A stretch of 42,232 nt of DNA from Candidatus Aerophobota bacterium (GTDB lineage Bacteria > Aerophobota > Aerophobia > Aerophobales > Aerophobaceae). Positions 23,945-32,047 of the stretch are shown piece after piece (position 1 is the stretch's first letter; each line of letters opens with the position of its first letter). The notes under the pieces are model-generated. The model was not told where the DNA came from. It saw only the letters and a program-made list of their open reading frames with translations, and made no database searches. The position numbers and the translations under genes were made by a program. The stretch spans positions 1 to 42,232 of the forward strand of contig DAOVGF010000031.1 in NCBI GenBank assembly GCA_030672545.1, in the 5' to 3' direction.

Positions 23945-24400
23945 TCATAATTCCTCTTTCTGAATGATTTTTTCGATTTTTTCTACTGTTTCTGCGTTCA
24001 TAAGATCATCACGAGCTCTTTTCCGCCTCAACAAACGAGATATACTGGCTAAAGCTTTCAAATAATCTCCCGAGGCCTCTGGTGGAGCACCCAGCAAGAA
24101 GAACAAATAGACCGGTTCTTTATCTAAAGCATCGAAATCTATACCTTTTTTGGAGATACCAAAAGCACCGATTAGGGACTTTATTCCTGAGGAACGAGCG
24201 TGAGGAATAGCAATATTATAACCTATTCCAGTACTACCTAACTTTTCACGCTCACGAATTACTCTTAAGAACTCTTTTTTGTCCGTAACCTCACCTGTTT
24301 TTTCTAACAAACTGACCAGTTCTTCCAAGACTTCTTCTTTAGTTCTGGACTCCAGTCTGGATATAATACTCTCTCTACGCAAAAAATTTTTTACTTCCAC
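23945..24400 (-). CDS. PTS system EIIA-type phosphoacceptor protein (PtsN-like)
   Basis: This 151-residue mannitol/fructose-type EIIA domain has GIGYNIAIPHARSS with the phosphorylated His67, followed by IGAFGISKKGIDFDALD and VYLFFLLGAPPEASGDYLKAL, all typical of EIIA-Ntr. There is no EIIB or EIIC domain and no PTS sugar permease beside it, so a regulatory role like PtsN is more likely than sugar transport. The neighbour hpf (53 bases upstream) is a common partner of ptsN in other bacteria. The ATG is preceded by AAGGAGGG. Confidence 0.92.
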   Translation of the reverse strand: MEVKNFLRRESIISRLESRTKEEVLEELVSLLEKTGEVTDKKEFLRVIREREKLGSTGIGYNIAIPHARSSGIKSLIGAFGISKKGIDFDALDKEPVYLFFLLGAPPEASGDYLKALASISRLLRRKRARDDLMNAETVEKIEKIIQKEEL

Positions 24401-24453
24401 TCCACCCTCCTTATTTTTGTTTTATCTGAACATCTATAGGAAAAGTTAATACT

Positions 24454-24990
24454 TTATATTTCTGGTTGGATAAGACCAAAGTTACCATTTTCTCTTTTGT
24501 AAATCACATTAATATTATTATTCTCTGCGTTGAGAAAGACATAAAACTTATCTCGGGAAATATTGAGCTGGATAATAGCTTCCTCAACACTCATTGGTTT
24601 AACCAGCTCCTTGGTTATCTGAACTACTCTTGGCTTTTTTTGGTCACTAACAACCTCAGAAAGTTCGGCCAAAATGTTTGACTTCTCACTCTGGCGGGGA
24701 GACTTATGAGATTTAATCTTTTCCTTGAACTTCTTGGCCTGTTTAATTATTTTGTTGACGGCCACTTCAACGGAAGTATAAAGATTAGTATCAACAGCAT
24801 TGCTGTGAAGAATCTGCTTATTGACTGAAGTGTTGATTTCTACCCAATATCTACCTTTTTCCAGTCTAATTATTACGTGCGAAGTGGAAATTTCCTTAAA
24901 ATACCTGTCCAATTTGCCCAATTTTTTTTCCACTAAAGCATTTATCTCCGGGGTAACTTGCATATGGAATACATTAATTTCTACTTTCAA
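24454..24990 (-). CDS. hpf: Long-form ribosome hibernation promoting factor (HPF)
   Basis: The protein binds the 30S decoding region and pairs ribosomes into inactive 100S dimers. The N-terminal RaiA/YfiA domain (about 1-105) reads MKVEINVFHMQVTPEINALV and contains YTSVEVAVNKIIKQAKKFKEK. A linker leads to the C-terminal dimerisation domain (about 122-178) with KPMSVEEAIIQLN and FYVFLNAENNNINVIYKR. The 178-residue length fits the long form. The start codon is TTG (24990-24988), with AGAGGTGAG just upstream. It lies downstream of the cold shock gene, separated by the attenuator-like structure at 25022-25108. Confidence 0.96.
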   Translation of the reverse strand: MKVEINVFHMQVTPEINALVEKKLGKLDRYFKEISTSHVIIRLEKGRYWVEINTSVNKQILHSNAVDTNLYTSVEVAVNKIIKQAKKFKEKIKSHKSPRQSEKSNILAELSEVVSDQKKPRVVQITKELVKPMSVEEAIIQLNISRDKFYVFLNAENNNINVIYKRENGNFGLIQPEI

Positions 24991-25021
24991 ACACTCACCT
25001 CTTGTCTTGGTTCAAGAGAAA

Positions 25022-25108
25022 AACCCGGCTGGGTTATGGATAGCCAGATTGCAAAAGAAAATATTATTTCTATTTCCTACCTTCTCTGTTTAGCCATTCA
25101 GCCGGGTT
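25022..25108 (-). terminator. Terminator/attenuator-like structure between cold shock gene and hpf
   Basis: Read on the reverse strand, AACCCGGCTG (25108-25099) can pair perfectly with CAGCCGGGTT (25031-25022) across 67 bases, with extra pairing possible inside (ATGG with CCAT). The 3' part also forms a small local hairpin AACCC-AGCC-GGGTT followed by TTTCTC, a plausible rho-independent terminator. The two foldings share GGGTT and so exclude each other. Confidence 0.5.
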
Positions 25109-25130
25109 AATTTCTCAACAGCAGGTCAAC

Positions 25131-25337
25131 CTATTTAACCTTAGCTACATTAACAGCTTGAAGACCACGCTGGGTTTTCTCGATGTCGAAAGACACTTTC
25201 TCCCCTTCTTCCAGACTCTTGAATCCTTCCTGAGTTATGTTGGAATAATGGACAAAGACATCTTCGCCATTTTCCCTCTCTATGAACCCGTAACCTTTTC
25301 GGTCATCGAACCACTTGACCGTTCCTTCTTCTGACAT
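25131..25337 (-). CDS. Cold shock protein (CspA family)
   Basis: This 68-residue single OB-fold RNA chaperone carries RNP1 KGYGFIE (14-20) and RNP2 VFVHY (27-31). The opening [16 protein letters not shown] and the end [14 protein letters not shown] are classic for Csp proteins. They melt mRNA structure during cold or general growth. It has one of the best promoters in the window (25390-25417) and a leader of about 45 bases ending in a GGGAGGTG ribosome binding site, so high expression is expected. Confidence 0.97.
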   Translation of the reverse strand: MSEEGTVKWFDDRKGYGFIERENGEDVFVHYSNITQEGFKSLEEGEKVSFDIEKTQRGLQAVNVAKVK

Positions 25338-25389
25338 GCGTTGGCACCTCCCGTACTTAATTACTCCCCAAGAGGAAGACTAAGTAAAG

Positions 25390-25417
25390 ATTATATCATA
25401 GACCAGAAACTTGTCAA
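25390..25417 (-). promoter_or_regulatory. Consensus promoter of the cold shock gene
   Basis: Reverse strand TTGACA (25417-25412), 16-base spacer, TATAAT (25395-25390): both hexamers match the consensus exactly. Confidence 0.85.
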
Positions 25418-25443
25418 CAAACTTTTGCAGCTAATCCCATCAT

Positions 25444-26178
25444 TTATGAAGCTCTGGCTAAAGCAAATAAATAAATCTTGTCTACCCCGGCTCTTTTAAG
25501 TACTCCGGCCGCTTGGTTGGCCGTAACCCCGGTAGTATAAACATCATCCACCAATAGAACCTTTCGTTTCTTCAGAAGTGTCTCATTAGATGTTCTGAAA
25601 GCTCTCTTTATATTTTTAATTCGTTCAGATTTTCTCAAATGTGTCTGAGTTTGGGTAGGCCTTACTCTCTTCAAACAGTGGTTAATTAAGGGTAAATGGA
25701 AATAATTTGCTATCACTCGGGCAATTAACTCAGCTTGATTGAATCCTCTTTCTTTCAGTCGCTTTCGATGAAGAGGAACCGGAATAACCAAATCAAAATG
25801 ATAGAGAGAAATGCTATTTTTCCTCAAATATTCTTCAATGATCCTTAGCAGTCCGCTCATAACCCCTGTTTTACCTTTATACTTGAGGAGTTTGATAACT
25901 TCCACCATAACTCCTCGGTAAAGAGTGGGGATAAAAGACCGCTCGAAGTTGGGTGGGTTTTGAAGACATCCACCACATTTCTGAGAAGAAGAATCAAGGG
26001 ATCCAGATAAAGGCCGGGCACACTGCTGACAGTAAGGAGAAGTAATCCACTCAATCTTCGACCAACACTTTTGGCAGACAAAACTCTGATTTAGAGGAGC
26101 CAGCTCCTCTTTGCATATTTGACACTCAGCAGGCAACAAAAAGGCCATTAGCCCTTTCTGGATGTCTTTTACAATCAC
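25444..26178 (-). CDS. ComF family protein (phosphoribosyltransferase fold)
   Basis: ComF-type proteins take part in DNA uptake or are uncharacterised cytoplasmic phosphoribosyltransferase-fold proteins. The N-terminus has paired Cys motifs, CQIC (19-22), CQKC (35-38) and CQQC (50-53), plus CGGC further on, forming zinc-finger-like knuckles. The C-terminal half has VIPVPLHRKRLKERGFNQAE and VLLVDDVYTTG (207-217), the PRPP-binding loop. The start is GTG at 26178, about 10 bases after AAGGGAG. An ATG 11 codons in, preceded by AAAGGG, is an alternative. A consensus promoter lies upstream. No other competence gene is in view, so the DNA-uptake role is uncertain. Confidence 0.92.
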   Translation of the reverse strand: MIVKDIQKGLMAFLLPAECQICKEELAPLNQSFVCQKCWSKIEWITSPYCQQCARPLSGSLDSSSQKCGGCLQNPPNFERSFIPTLYRGVMVEVIKLLKYKGKTGVMSGLLRIIEEYLRKNSISLYHFDLVIPVPLHRKRLKERGFNQAELIARVIANYFHLPLINHCLKRVRPTQTQTHLRKSERIKNIKRAFRTSNETLLKKRKVLLVDDVYTTGVTANQAAGVLKRAGVDKIYLFALARAS

Positions 26179-26198
26179 TTACTTCATTCTCCCTTAAT

Positions 26199-26226
26199 AT
26201 TATAAGTTATACTTCTCTCTTGTCAA
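26199..26226 (-). promoter_or_regulatory. Consensus promoter of the comF-like gene
   Basis: Reverse strand TTGACA (26226-26221), 16-base spacer, TATAAT (26204-26199). Both boxes are perfect; the leader is about 15 bases. Confidence 0.8.
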
Positions 26227-26237
26227 ATCAATTACAC

Positions 26238-26266
26238 TTGCCTGTCAAAGATAATTCTGTTAAAAT
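26238..26266 (+). promoter_or_regulatory. Promoter candidate for cysE
   Basis: TTGCCT (26238-26243), 17-base spacer, TAAAAT (26261-26266). It is divergent from the comF promoter, with the two -35 boxes 11 bases apart. Confidence 0.5.
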
Positions 26267-26301
26267 CATTCTCAAGAATAGTTTATCGGGAGAACCTAAG
26301 A

Positions 26302-26955
26302 ATGTTTGAGGACCTAGGAGTAATATTTGAAAGGGATCCGGCTGCCAGGAATGTCTGGGAAGTACTTCTTTACCCTGGACTACACGCTATTTTTTGGCAT
26401 CGTATCTCTCACTTTCTTTTCCAACGCAAGTTTAAATTCCTGGCCCGGCTTATTTCCCAGTTTGCCCGGTTTCTTACCGGAATAGAAATACATCCGGGAG
26501 CCAAAATTGGTAAAGGTTTCTTCATTGATCATGGAATGGAGGTAGTAATAGGTGAAACCACGGAAATCGGGAATAATGCAACTCTTTATCAAGGAGTAAC
26601 CCTGGGAGGAACAGGCAAGGAAAAAGGGAAAAGACATCCCACCCTGGGGAATAATGTTACAGTAGCCGCAGGAGCAAAAATCCTGGGAAACATTAAAATA
26701 GGAGATAACTCAGTAATAGGAGCTGGTTCTGTGGTAATCAAGGATGTTCCTCCCGATTCCACAGTTGTTGGAGTCCCGGGTAGAATAGTAAAACATAAGG
26801 GCAGGAGAATTACTCTGATTAACCTAGATCATGGAGATCTACCTGATCCAATCATAGAACGACTTGAAGAATTTCGTAAAGAGATAGATTACATTGAGAA
26901 AATCATTCAGCAAGGGAAAATCAAGAAAATGGGAGGTCCCAAAATCTCTCCTTGA
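26302..26955 (+). CDS. cysE: Serine O-acetyltransferase
   Basis: CysE acetylates L-serine with acetyl-CoA, the first step of cysteine synthesis. The 217-residue protein has the short N-terminal helical domain and then a left-handed beta-helix built of hexapeptide repeats. [40 protein letters not shown] and a [17 protein letters not shown] loop give the conserved catalytic Asp-His and CoA-site pattern. The length matches the short Bacillus-type enzyme (EpsC/CysE). In Firmicutes cysE often sits between gltX and cysS; here it is 13 kb upstream of cysS. GGGAG lies about 9 bases before the ATG. Confidence 0.95.
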   Translation: MFEDLGVIFERDPAARNVWEVLLYPGLHAIFWHRISHFLFQRKFKFLARLISQFARFLTGIEIHPGAKIGKGFFIDHGMEVVIGETTEIGNNATLYQGVTLGGTGKEKGKRHPTLGNNVTVAAGAKILGNIKIGDNSVIGAGSVVIKDVPPDSTVVGVPGRIVKHKGRRITLINLDHGDLPDPIIERLEEFRKEIDYIEKIIQQGKIKKMGGPKISP

Positions 26956-26960
26956 CTGAA

Positions 26961-26988
26961 TTGACACAAAAACAATTTGTATTATAAT
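26961..26988 (+). promoter_or_regulatory. Consensus promoter of the HNH endonuclease gene
   Basis: TTGACA (26961-26966), 16-base spacer, TATAAT (26983-26988). Both boxes are perfect. The leader is about 25 bases. Confidence 0.8.
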
Positions 26989-27018
26989 TAAGAGAAGTTT
27001 TCGGGGAATTGGTGGAAA

Positions 27019-27636
27019 ATGGCTACAGAAGTGTTAAATAGTAGCGTACTGGTTCTCAATAAGCTATGGGAGGTAACCGACGTTTGCTCGGTAAAAAGAG
27101 CCTTCTGTTTGGTTTATCTCCAGCATGCTCAAATAGTTATTAAGGAAGGAGGTTCTTTCTACACCTTTGGATTTGAGAAATGGAAGGATTTCTCTCAGAA
27201 AGCTAACGATGACAATGTCATTCGTACAATTAGCTTTCGCCTCAAAATTCCTCGCATAATTCTTCTGCTTCTTTATGATCGCCTTCCTCCGCGAAAGGTA
27301 AAGTTCACCCGAAGAAATATTTTTAAGCGGGATCGGAATACCTGTCAGTATTGCGGAAAGAAGTTTAGATCTGAAGATTTGAATATAGATCACGTTATTC
27401 CTCTATCCAGAGGCGGTAAGGATTGCTGGGAAAATGTTGTCTGTTCCTGTGTTTCCTGCAATCTTCGTAAAGGAAGCCGGCTGTTTTCCGAAGCCAAGAT
27501 GCATCTAATAAAGAAGCCTCGGAAGCCAGCCTGGAAAGCCTTTGTCAAGAATAATCTCTCAGAAATGAAGGAAGAGACCTGGCAAGATTTTCTTGATATG
27601 GCTTACTGGAATGTGGAGTTAGAGGAAGATACATAG
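27019..27636 (+). CDS. HNH endonuclease (stand-alone)
   Basis: The 205-residue protein has an N-terminal domain typical of the widely spread COG1403-like group (VLVLNKLWEVTDVCSVKRAF). A C-terminal HNH/zinc module follows: CQYCGKKF (Cys109, Cys112), LNIDHVIPLSRGG (Asp124-His125), NVVCSCVSCNLRKG (Asn139, Cys144, Cys147). These should form a zinc-bound beta-beta-alpha nuclease fold. The role is unknown; such genes are found as housekeeping orphans in many phyla, and there is no sign of a restriction or mobile context here. It has its own consensus promoter. Confidence 0.93.
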   Translation: MATEVLNSSVLVLNKLWEVTDVCSVKRAFCLVYLQHAQIVIKEGGSFYTFGFEKWKDFSQKANDDNVIRTISFRLKIPRIILLLLYDRLPPRKVKFTRRNIFKRDRNTCQYCGKKFRSEDLNIDHVIPLSRGGKDCWENVVCSCVSCNLRKGSRLFSEAKMHLIKKPRKPAWKAFVKNNLSEMKEETWQDFLDMAYWNVELEEDT

Positions 27637-27744
27637 TCAATCTATCTATCCCACCTACCCCAAGAGCTTTTGAGCAGGGAATACTCTAATTTTCTTCTAA
27701 TCTCAACACTACTTCCAGATAAATCAGGTAAAGGATAAGTAAAA

Positions 27745-28821
27745 TTGAAGCTGGATATTGAAAGATTGGAAAAAATCACAGAGAGATATGAAGAGCTGAA
27801 TGTTCTACTTGCTCAACTCCAAACATTGAAAGATCCGCGACTTCTTCAGAAATACAACCGGGAACAAAGAAATTTGCAGAATGTAGTTTCTCTGTGGCAA
27901 GAGTACCAAAAATTTAATTTAGAGAAGGAAAAAACAGAAGAACTTCTGAGAACAGAAGATGATGATGAGATCAAGGAATTAGCCAGAGAAGAGATAAAGA
28001 AACTGATGGTTAACTTAGAGAGAATAACCAGAGATTTAGTCCGCAATTTGACACCTAAAGATAAATATTCCGGACGCAGTATCATTATGGAAATAAGAGC
28101 CGGAACAGGTGGCGAGGAAGCAGCTCTATTTGCCGCGGATCTTTACAAGATGTACATTCGTTTCGCTGAGAAAAAAAAATGGAGAGTGGAAAACATTCAT
28201 TTTCGTCCCACTAAGATAGGTGGTTTCAAAGAAATTATTTTTGCCATAGACAACCAGGATGTTTTCTCCTACCTATGGTTTGAAAGTGGAGTTCACCGGG
28301 TACAGAGAGTCCCGGCAACCGAATCCAGCGGAAGGATTCATACCTCCACAGTAACGGTGGCGGTTTTGCCCGAGGCAAAGGAAATAGAAATAGAGATAAA
28401 TCCGGAGGAACTAAAAACCGAGACTTTCCATTCCCGAGGAGCAGGAGGACAACATGTTAATGTAACTGACTCAGCAGTTAGAATCACTCATCTTCCCACG
28501 GGACTGGTGGTCCAATGTCAGGATGAGCGATCCCAACATCAGAATAGGGCTAAAGCTCTACGAGTCTTACGGGCAGAATTACTGCATAAAAAAGAACGGG
28601 AACAAAAAAAAGAAATCTCGCAAAAGAGACGAACGCAAATTGGCAAAGGAGAAAGATCTGAACGTATTCGGACTTACAATTTTCCTCAAGGTCGAATAAC
28701 CGACCATCGGGTCGGTCTTACTTTATTTAATCTCGAAAAAATCCTCGAAGGAGAATTAGAATTACTAATCAACCCCCTGCGTAAATTACTCCAGGAGGAA
28801 ATAGTTGTAGTTGAAATCTAA
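27745..28821 (+). CDS. prfA: Peptide chain release factor 1
   Basis: RF1 reads UAA and UAG stop codons and releases the peptide. The 358-residue protein carries the PAT tripeptide anticodon (190-192, in RVPATESSGRIHTS) and the catalytic GGQ (234-236, in FHSRGAGGQHVN), so it is RF1 and not RF2. The N-terminal coiled-coil domain begins KLDIERLEKITERYEELN. The start must be TTG at 27745: an in-frame TAA lies 6 bases before it and the next Met is deep inside. AAAGGA lies 9 bases upstream. The methyltransferase gene prmC, a frequent neighbour, is absent; mfd overlaps the last 11 bases. Confidence 0.97.
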   Translation: MKLDIERLEKITERYEELNVLLAQLQTLKDPRLLQKYNREQRNLQNVVSLWQEYQKFNLEKEKTEELLRTEDDDEIKELAREEIKKLMVNLERITRDLVRNLTPKDKYSGRSIIMEIRAGTGGEEAALFAADLYKMYIRFAEKKKWRVENIHFRPTKIGGFKEIIFAIDNQDVFSYLWFESGVHRVQRVPATESSGRIHTSTVTVAVLPEAKEIEIEINPEELKTETFHSRGAGGQHVNVTDSAVRITHLPTGLVVQCQDERSQHQNRAKALRVLRAELLHKKEREQKKEISQKRRTQIGKGERSERIRTYNFPQGRITDHRVGLTLFNLEKILEGELELLINPLRKLLQEEIVVVEI

Positions 28822-31800
28822 TGCCTTTGACCATCTTCTTGGAGAAATAATTCAGGGAGTTTCCCCTACCTGGATTTACGGGTTGACTTCTCCGGCCAAG
28901 GCTTTTGGGGTAGCCCTGGCTCGGAGACGGAGAAAGGGGTGTTTTGTTTTTCTCTGTCAGAAATTTTCTCAAGCCGAAAATATTTATCGAGATTTGAAAA
29001 CCTTCCTTCCTCAAGAAAAACAATTGTTTCTCTGGCCCTTTTCCAGAAAGGATTCTTCAGAAGATCGTCTCAGAATTCTTTACCAAATAAAAGAGAAAAA
29101 TTCCATTTTATTGATAGCTACCCTCCAGACCTTTCTAGGTCAAGTTCCTTCTTTTCAATCACTGACCGACAACGTTTTACATATAGAGCAGGGCGGAAAA
29201 ATAGGACGGAATGGACTAAGGAATTGGCTTTCTAAGGCCGGATATGAGTTTTCACCGTTGATAGGAGAGACCGGTGACTATTCGGTAAGGGGAGGAATTG
29301 TAGATTTATACTGCCCTCTGTACCCACATCCCTGGCGAGTTGAATTCTGTGGGGAGACTATTGAATCAATCCGTGAGTTTGACTCCCAGACTCAACGCTC
29401 GATAAAACCGATGAATAAAAGAAAACAAATTATGATTTGCCCGGCTGAAGAGGAATCTCTAAGGCAACAAGGGAATACCCATTTTTCATCTCTGTTAAAC
29501 CTTTTGCCTCCGGACCCACTATTTTTCCTTGATGAGCCCTTTCTTCTGGAACAAGATGTAAGGAAGGAACTTTCCACCGTTAGAGAATCCTGGAGAGAGG
29601 TGTTGAGAAAAGAGATAGTCTTTCTTTCCACTCTTCCCCGGAATATTCCCTGGATGAAACCCAAAATAACTCTTCCGGTTAATGCGTTCTCCTTAAATTC
29701 CTATCGAGGACATCTCGGTCTTCTAATAGAAGACCTCAAGAAATGGACTCAGCAGCAACAGCGAGTAGTTATTCTATCATCTAATTCCGGACAAGCGGAT
29801 AGATTGCAGGAAATTTTGGGAGATAAGGGACTTCGAATAGGGCAAGAGGAAAATGTCAATCTACTGGAAACCGCACCGGCACTTCTAATTACTACGGGTG
29901 ATCTCAGCAGAGGATTTGTTTTTGGGGAAACGGGAAATGTTTTCGTTACCGATGAGGATATTTTTCAGCGTTACCGGGAAAGAAGAAAACGCTGGGTTGC
30001 TCTCCCCGAAGAAAAGAAAATCGCCAGATGGACGGAGCTGAAATCGGGAAACTACGTGGTTCATATTGACCATGGGATTGGAAGATTCAAAGGAGTCAAA
30101 ACTCTTCAACTGGAAGGGGAAAAAAGCGATTATTTCCAAGTTGATTATAAGGGAACAGATCGTCTTTACATACCCATTGATCAATTGGACCGTCTACACA
30201 AATATATTGGCGATACGGATCACCCACCTCCCATCCATAGTCTCGAGGGTGGTCTCTGGAGATGGACTAAAAAGCGAGCCAGAAAAGCTACCAAAGATCT
30301 GGCTGTTTCTTTGTTGAAGCACTATTCAATTCGAAAAGTTTCCTCCGGATACACCTTTGAGCCGGACAATCAGTGGCAATTAGAATTTGAGGCTTCCTTC
30401 CCCTACCAGGAAACCCCGGATCAACTGCGAGCTACTCAAGAAATAAAACAACGGATGGAAAATCCTGTCCCTATGGATCAACTGGTATGTGGAGATGCCG
30501 GCTACGGAAAAACTGAAGTGGCTATGCGAGCTAGCTTTAAGGCTGTAATGAACAATAAACAAGTTGCCGTACTCGTCCCCACTACCATCTTAGGTGAACA
30601 ACACTACCGGACCTTCAAGGAAAGAATGGTTGCCTATCCCATTAAAATAGAACTGCTCTCTCGGTTCCAGACTTCTCAAAAACAGAAAGAGATTATTCGT
30701 GACTTAAAACGAGGATTGGTAGACATTGTCATCGGAACTCATCGGCTTCTGCAAAATGATGTGGGATTCAAAACCCTGGGTTTGATTATCATCGATGAGG
30801 AACAGAAGTTTGGAGTTATCCAAAAAAAGAAATTCAGAGAATTCCATCACACAGTTGATGTCCTGAGCTTAACTGCTACCCCCATTCCTCGTTCCTTGTA
30901 TATGGCCTTGACGGGAGTCTCCGAAATGAGTGTCATCACCAGCCCCCCCGAAGAGAGACAAAATGTTCAAACCCGGGTAATCGAATACAATCAGGAAATC
31001 ATAAAAAAAGCTATCTATCAGGAATTGGCAAGAGAAGGTCAGATTTTCTATCTCCACAACCGGATTGAAACAATTTATCGGGTAACCGAGAGGGTCCAAC
31101 AACTTGTTCCTGAAGCCAATATTATCATAGCTCACGGTAGAATCTCCTCAGGTAGACTGGAAGCAATTATGAAAGATTTTCTCTTCAAAAAATACGACAT
31201 CTTGGTTTGTACTACTATTATTGAATCTGGAATTGATATGCCTAATGTAAATACCTTGATTGTGGAAAATTCCGAACAATTTGGACTGGCAGACTTATAT
31301 CAGTTAAAAGGAAGAGTAGGAAGAGGAAAAAGACAAGGATATGCTTATTTCTGCTTTAGTCACGGAAAAATGCTCACGGAAGAAGCTCAAAAAAGACTCC
31401 AAGTAATCAGACAATTTGAAGGTTCCGGAGCTGGATTTCGTATAGCTCTGCAGGATTTGCAAATCCGGGGAGCAGGTAACCTACTGGGCAAGGAACAACA
31501 CGGGCACATTTTTGCTGTGGGATTTACCTTCTATACCCAGCTTCTTTCTGAAGAAATCAAGAAACTCAAAGGAGAAAAGGTAACTCCCTCCTTCCCGGTA
31601 AATCTGGATCTCAAGGTTGAAGCCAGACTTCCTCAATCTTACGTTCCTTACTTAGAGCAACGTTTTGCTATTTATGCTCAAATTGGAAAAATAAAGACTG
31701 AAAGAGAAGTATGGGAGCTAAAAGAAGAGCTCAGAGATAGGTACGGGCCACTCCCCCACCAGGCAAGAAATCTCCTTGATTGTTTGAGGATAAAACTGAT

Positions 31801-32041
31801 AGCCAGGGAGTTAGGGATAGTCTCTTTAGCTAAGAAAGAGGACAAAATATGGCTTAGTTTTTCACCCTTTCATCTTCTTACAGCAGAAAGAAAAAGAACG
31901 ATTGAAGAAAAGCTTTTTGACCAAATGACAACTTTACCTTTGGACGAAAAAAATTTGATTTTAAAGGTAAAATATAAAGAGGGGAAATTCCTGATTTATT
32001 TGAGGCAAATTTTACAAAAATACAAAAATGTGTTATCATAA
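28811..32041 (+). CDS. mfd: Transcription-repair coupling factor Mfd
   Basis: Mfd removes stalled RNA polymerase at DNA damage and recruits UvrA. The 1076-residue protein has the UvrB-like N-terminal region, then the RNA polymerase interaction domain (from about 402: ELKSGNYVVHIDHGIGRFKG). The RecG-like translocase follows: Walker A GDAGYGKT (561-568), DEEQKFG (662-668), TATPIPRSLYMAL. The TRG/C-terminal domain includes RIALQDLQIRGAGNLLG. It is slightly shorter than E. coli Mfd. The start is TTG at 28811, forced by an in-frame TAG immediately before it. The nearest AGGAGG is 12 bases upstream inside prfA, so translation is probably coupled to prfA termination. Confidence 0.97.
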   Translation: MKSNAFDHLLGEIIQGVSPTWIYGLTSPAKAFGVALARRRRKGCFVFLCQKFSQAENIYRDLKTFLPQEKQLFLWPFSRKDSSEDRLRILYQIKEKNSILLIATLQTFLGQVPSFQSLTDNVLHIEQGGKIGRNGLRNWLSKAGYEFSPLIGETGDYSVRGGIVDLYCPLYPHPWRVEFCGETIESIREFDSQTQRSIKPMNKRKQIMICPAEEESLRQQGNTHFSSLLNLLPPDPLFFLDEPFLLEQDVRKELSTVRESWREVLRKEIVFLSTLPRNIPWMKPKITLPVNAFSLNSYRGHLGLLIEDLKKWTQQQQRVVILSSNSGQADRLQEILGDKGLRIGQEENVNLLETAPALLITTGDLSRGFVFGETGNVFVTDEDIFQRYRERRKRWVALPEEKKIARWTELKSGNYVVHIDHGIGRFKGVKTLQLEGEKSDYFQVDYKGTDRLYIPIDQLDRLHKYIGDTDHPPPIHSLEGGLWRWTKKRARKATKDLAVSLLKHYSIRKVSSGYTFEPDNQWQLEFEASFPYQETPDQLRATQEIKQRMENPVPMDQLVCGDAGYGKTEVAMRASFKAVMNNKQVAVLVPTTILGEQHYRTFKERMVAYPIKIELLSRFQTSQKQKEIIRDLKRGLVDIVIGTHRLLQNDVGFKTLGLIIIDEEQKFGVIQKKKFREFHHTVDVLSLTATPIPRSLYMALTGVSEMSVITSPPEERQNVQTRVIEYNQEIIKKAIYQELAREGQIFYLHNRIETIYRVTERVQQLVPEANIIIAHGRISSGRLEAIMKDFLFKKYDILVCTTIIESGIDMPNVNTLIVENSEQFGLADLYQLKGRVGRGKRQGYAYFCFSHGKMLTEEAQKRLQVIRQFEGSGAGFRIALQDLQIRGAGNLLGKEQHGHIFAVGFTFYTQLLSEEIKKLKGEKVTPSFPVNLDLKVEARLPQSYVPYLEQRFAIYAQIGKIKTEREVWELKEELRDRYGPLPHQARNLLDCLRIKLIARELGIVSLAKKEDKIWLSFSPFHLLTAERKRTIEEKLFDQMTTLPLDEKNLILKVKYKEGKFLIYLRQILQKYKNVLS

Positions 32042-32047
32042 AAAGCT

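Noticed and set aside
27019-27636. HNH gene as part of a restriction system, intron or mobile element
   Set aside because: There is no methyltransferase, toxin, integrase or repeat beside it, and it lies among housekeeping genes with its own consensus promoter.
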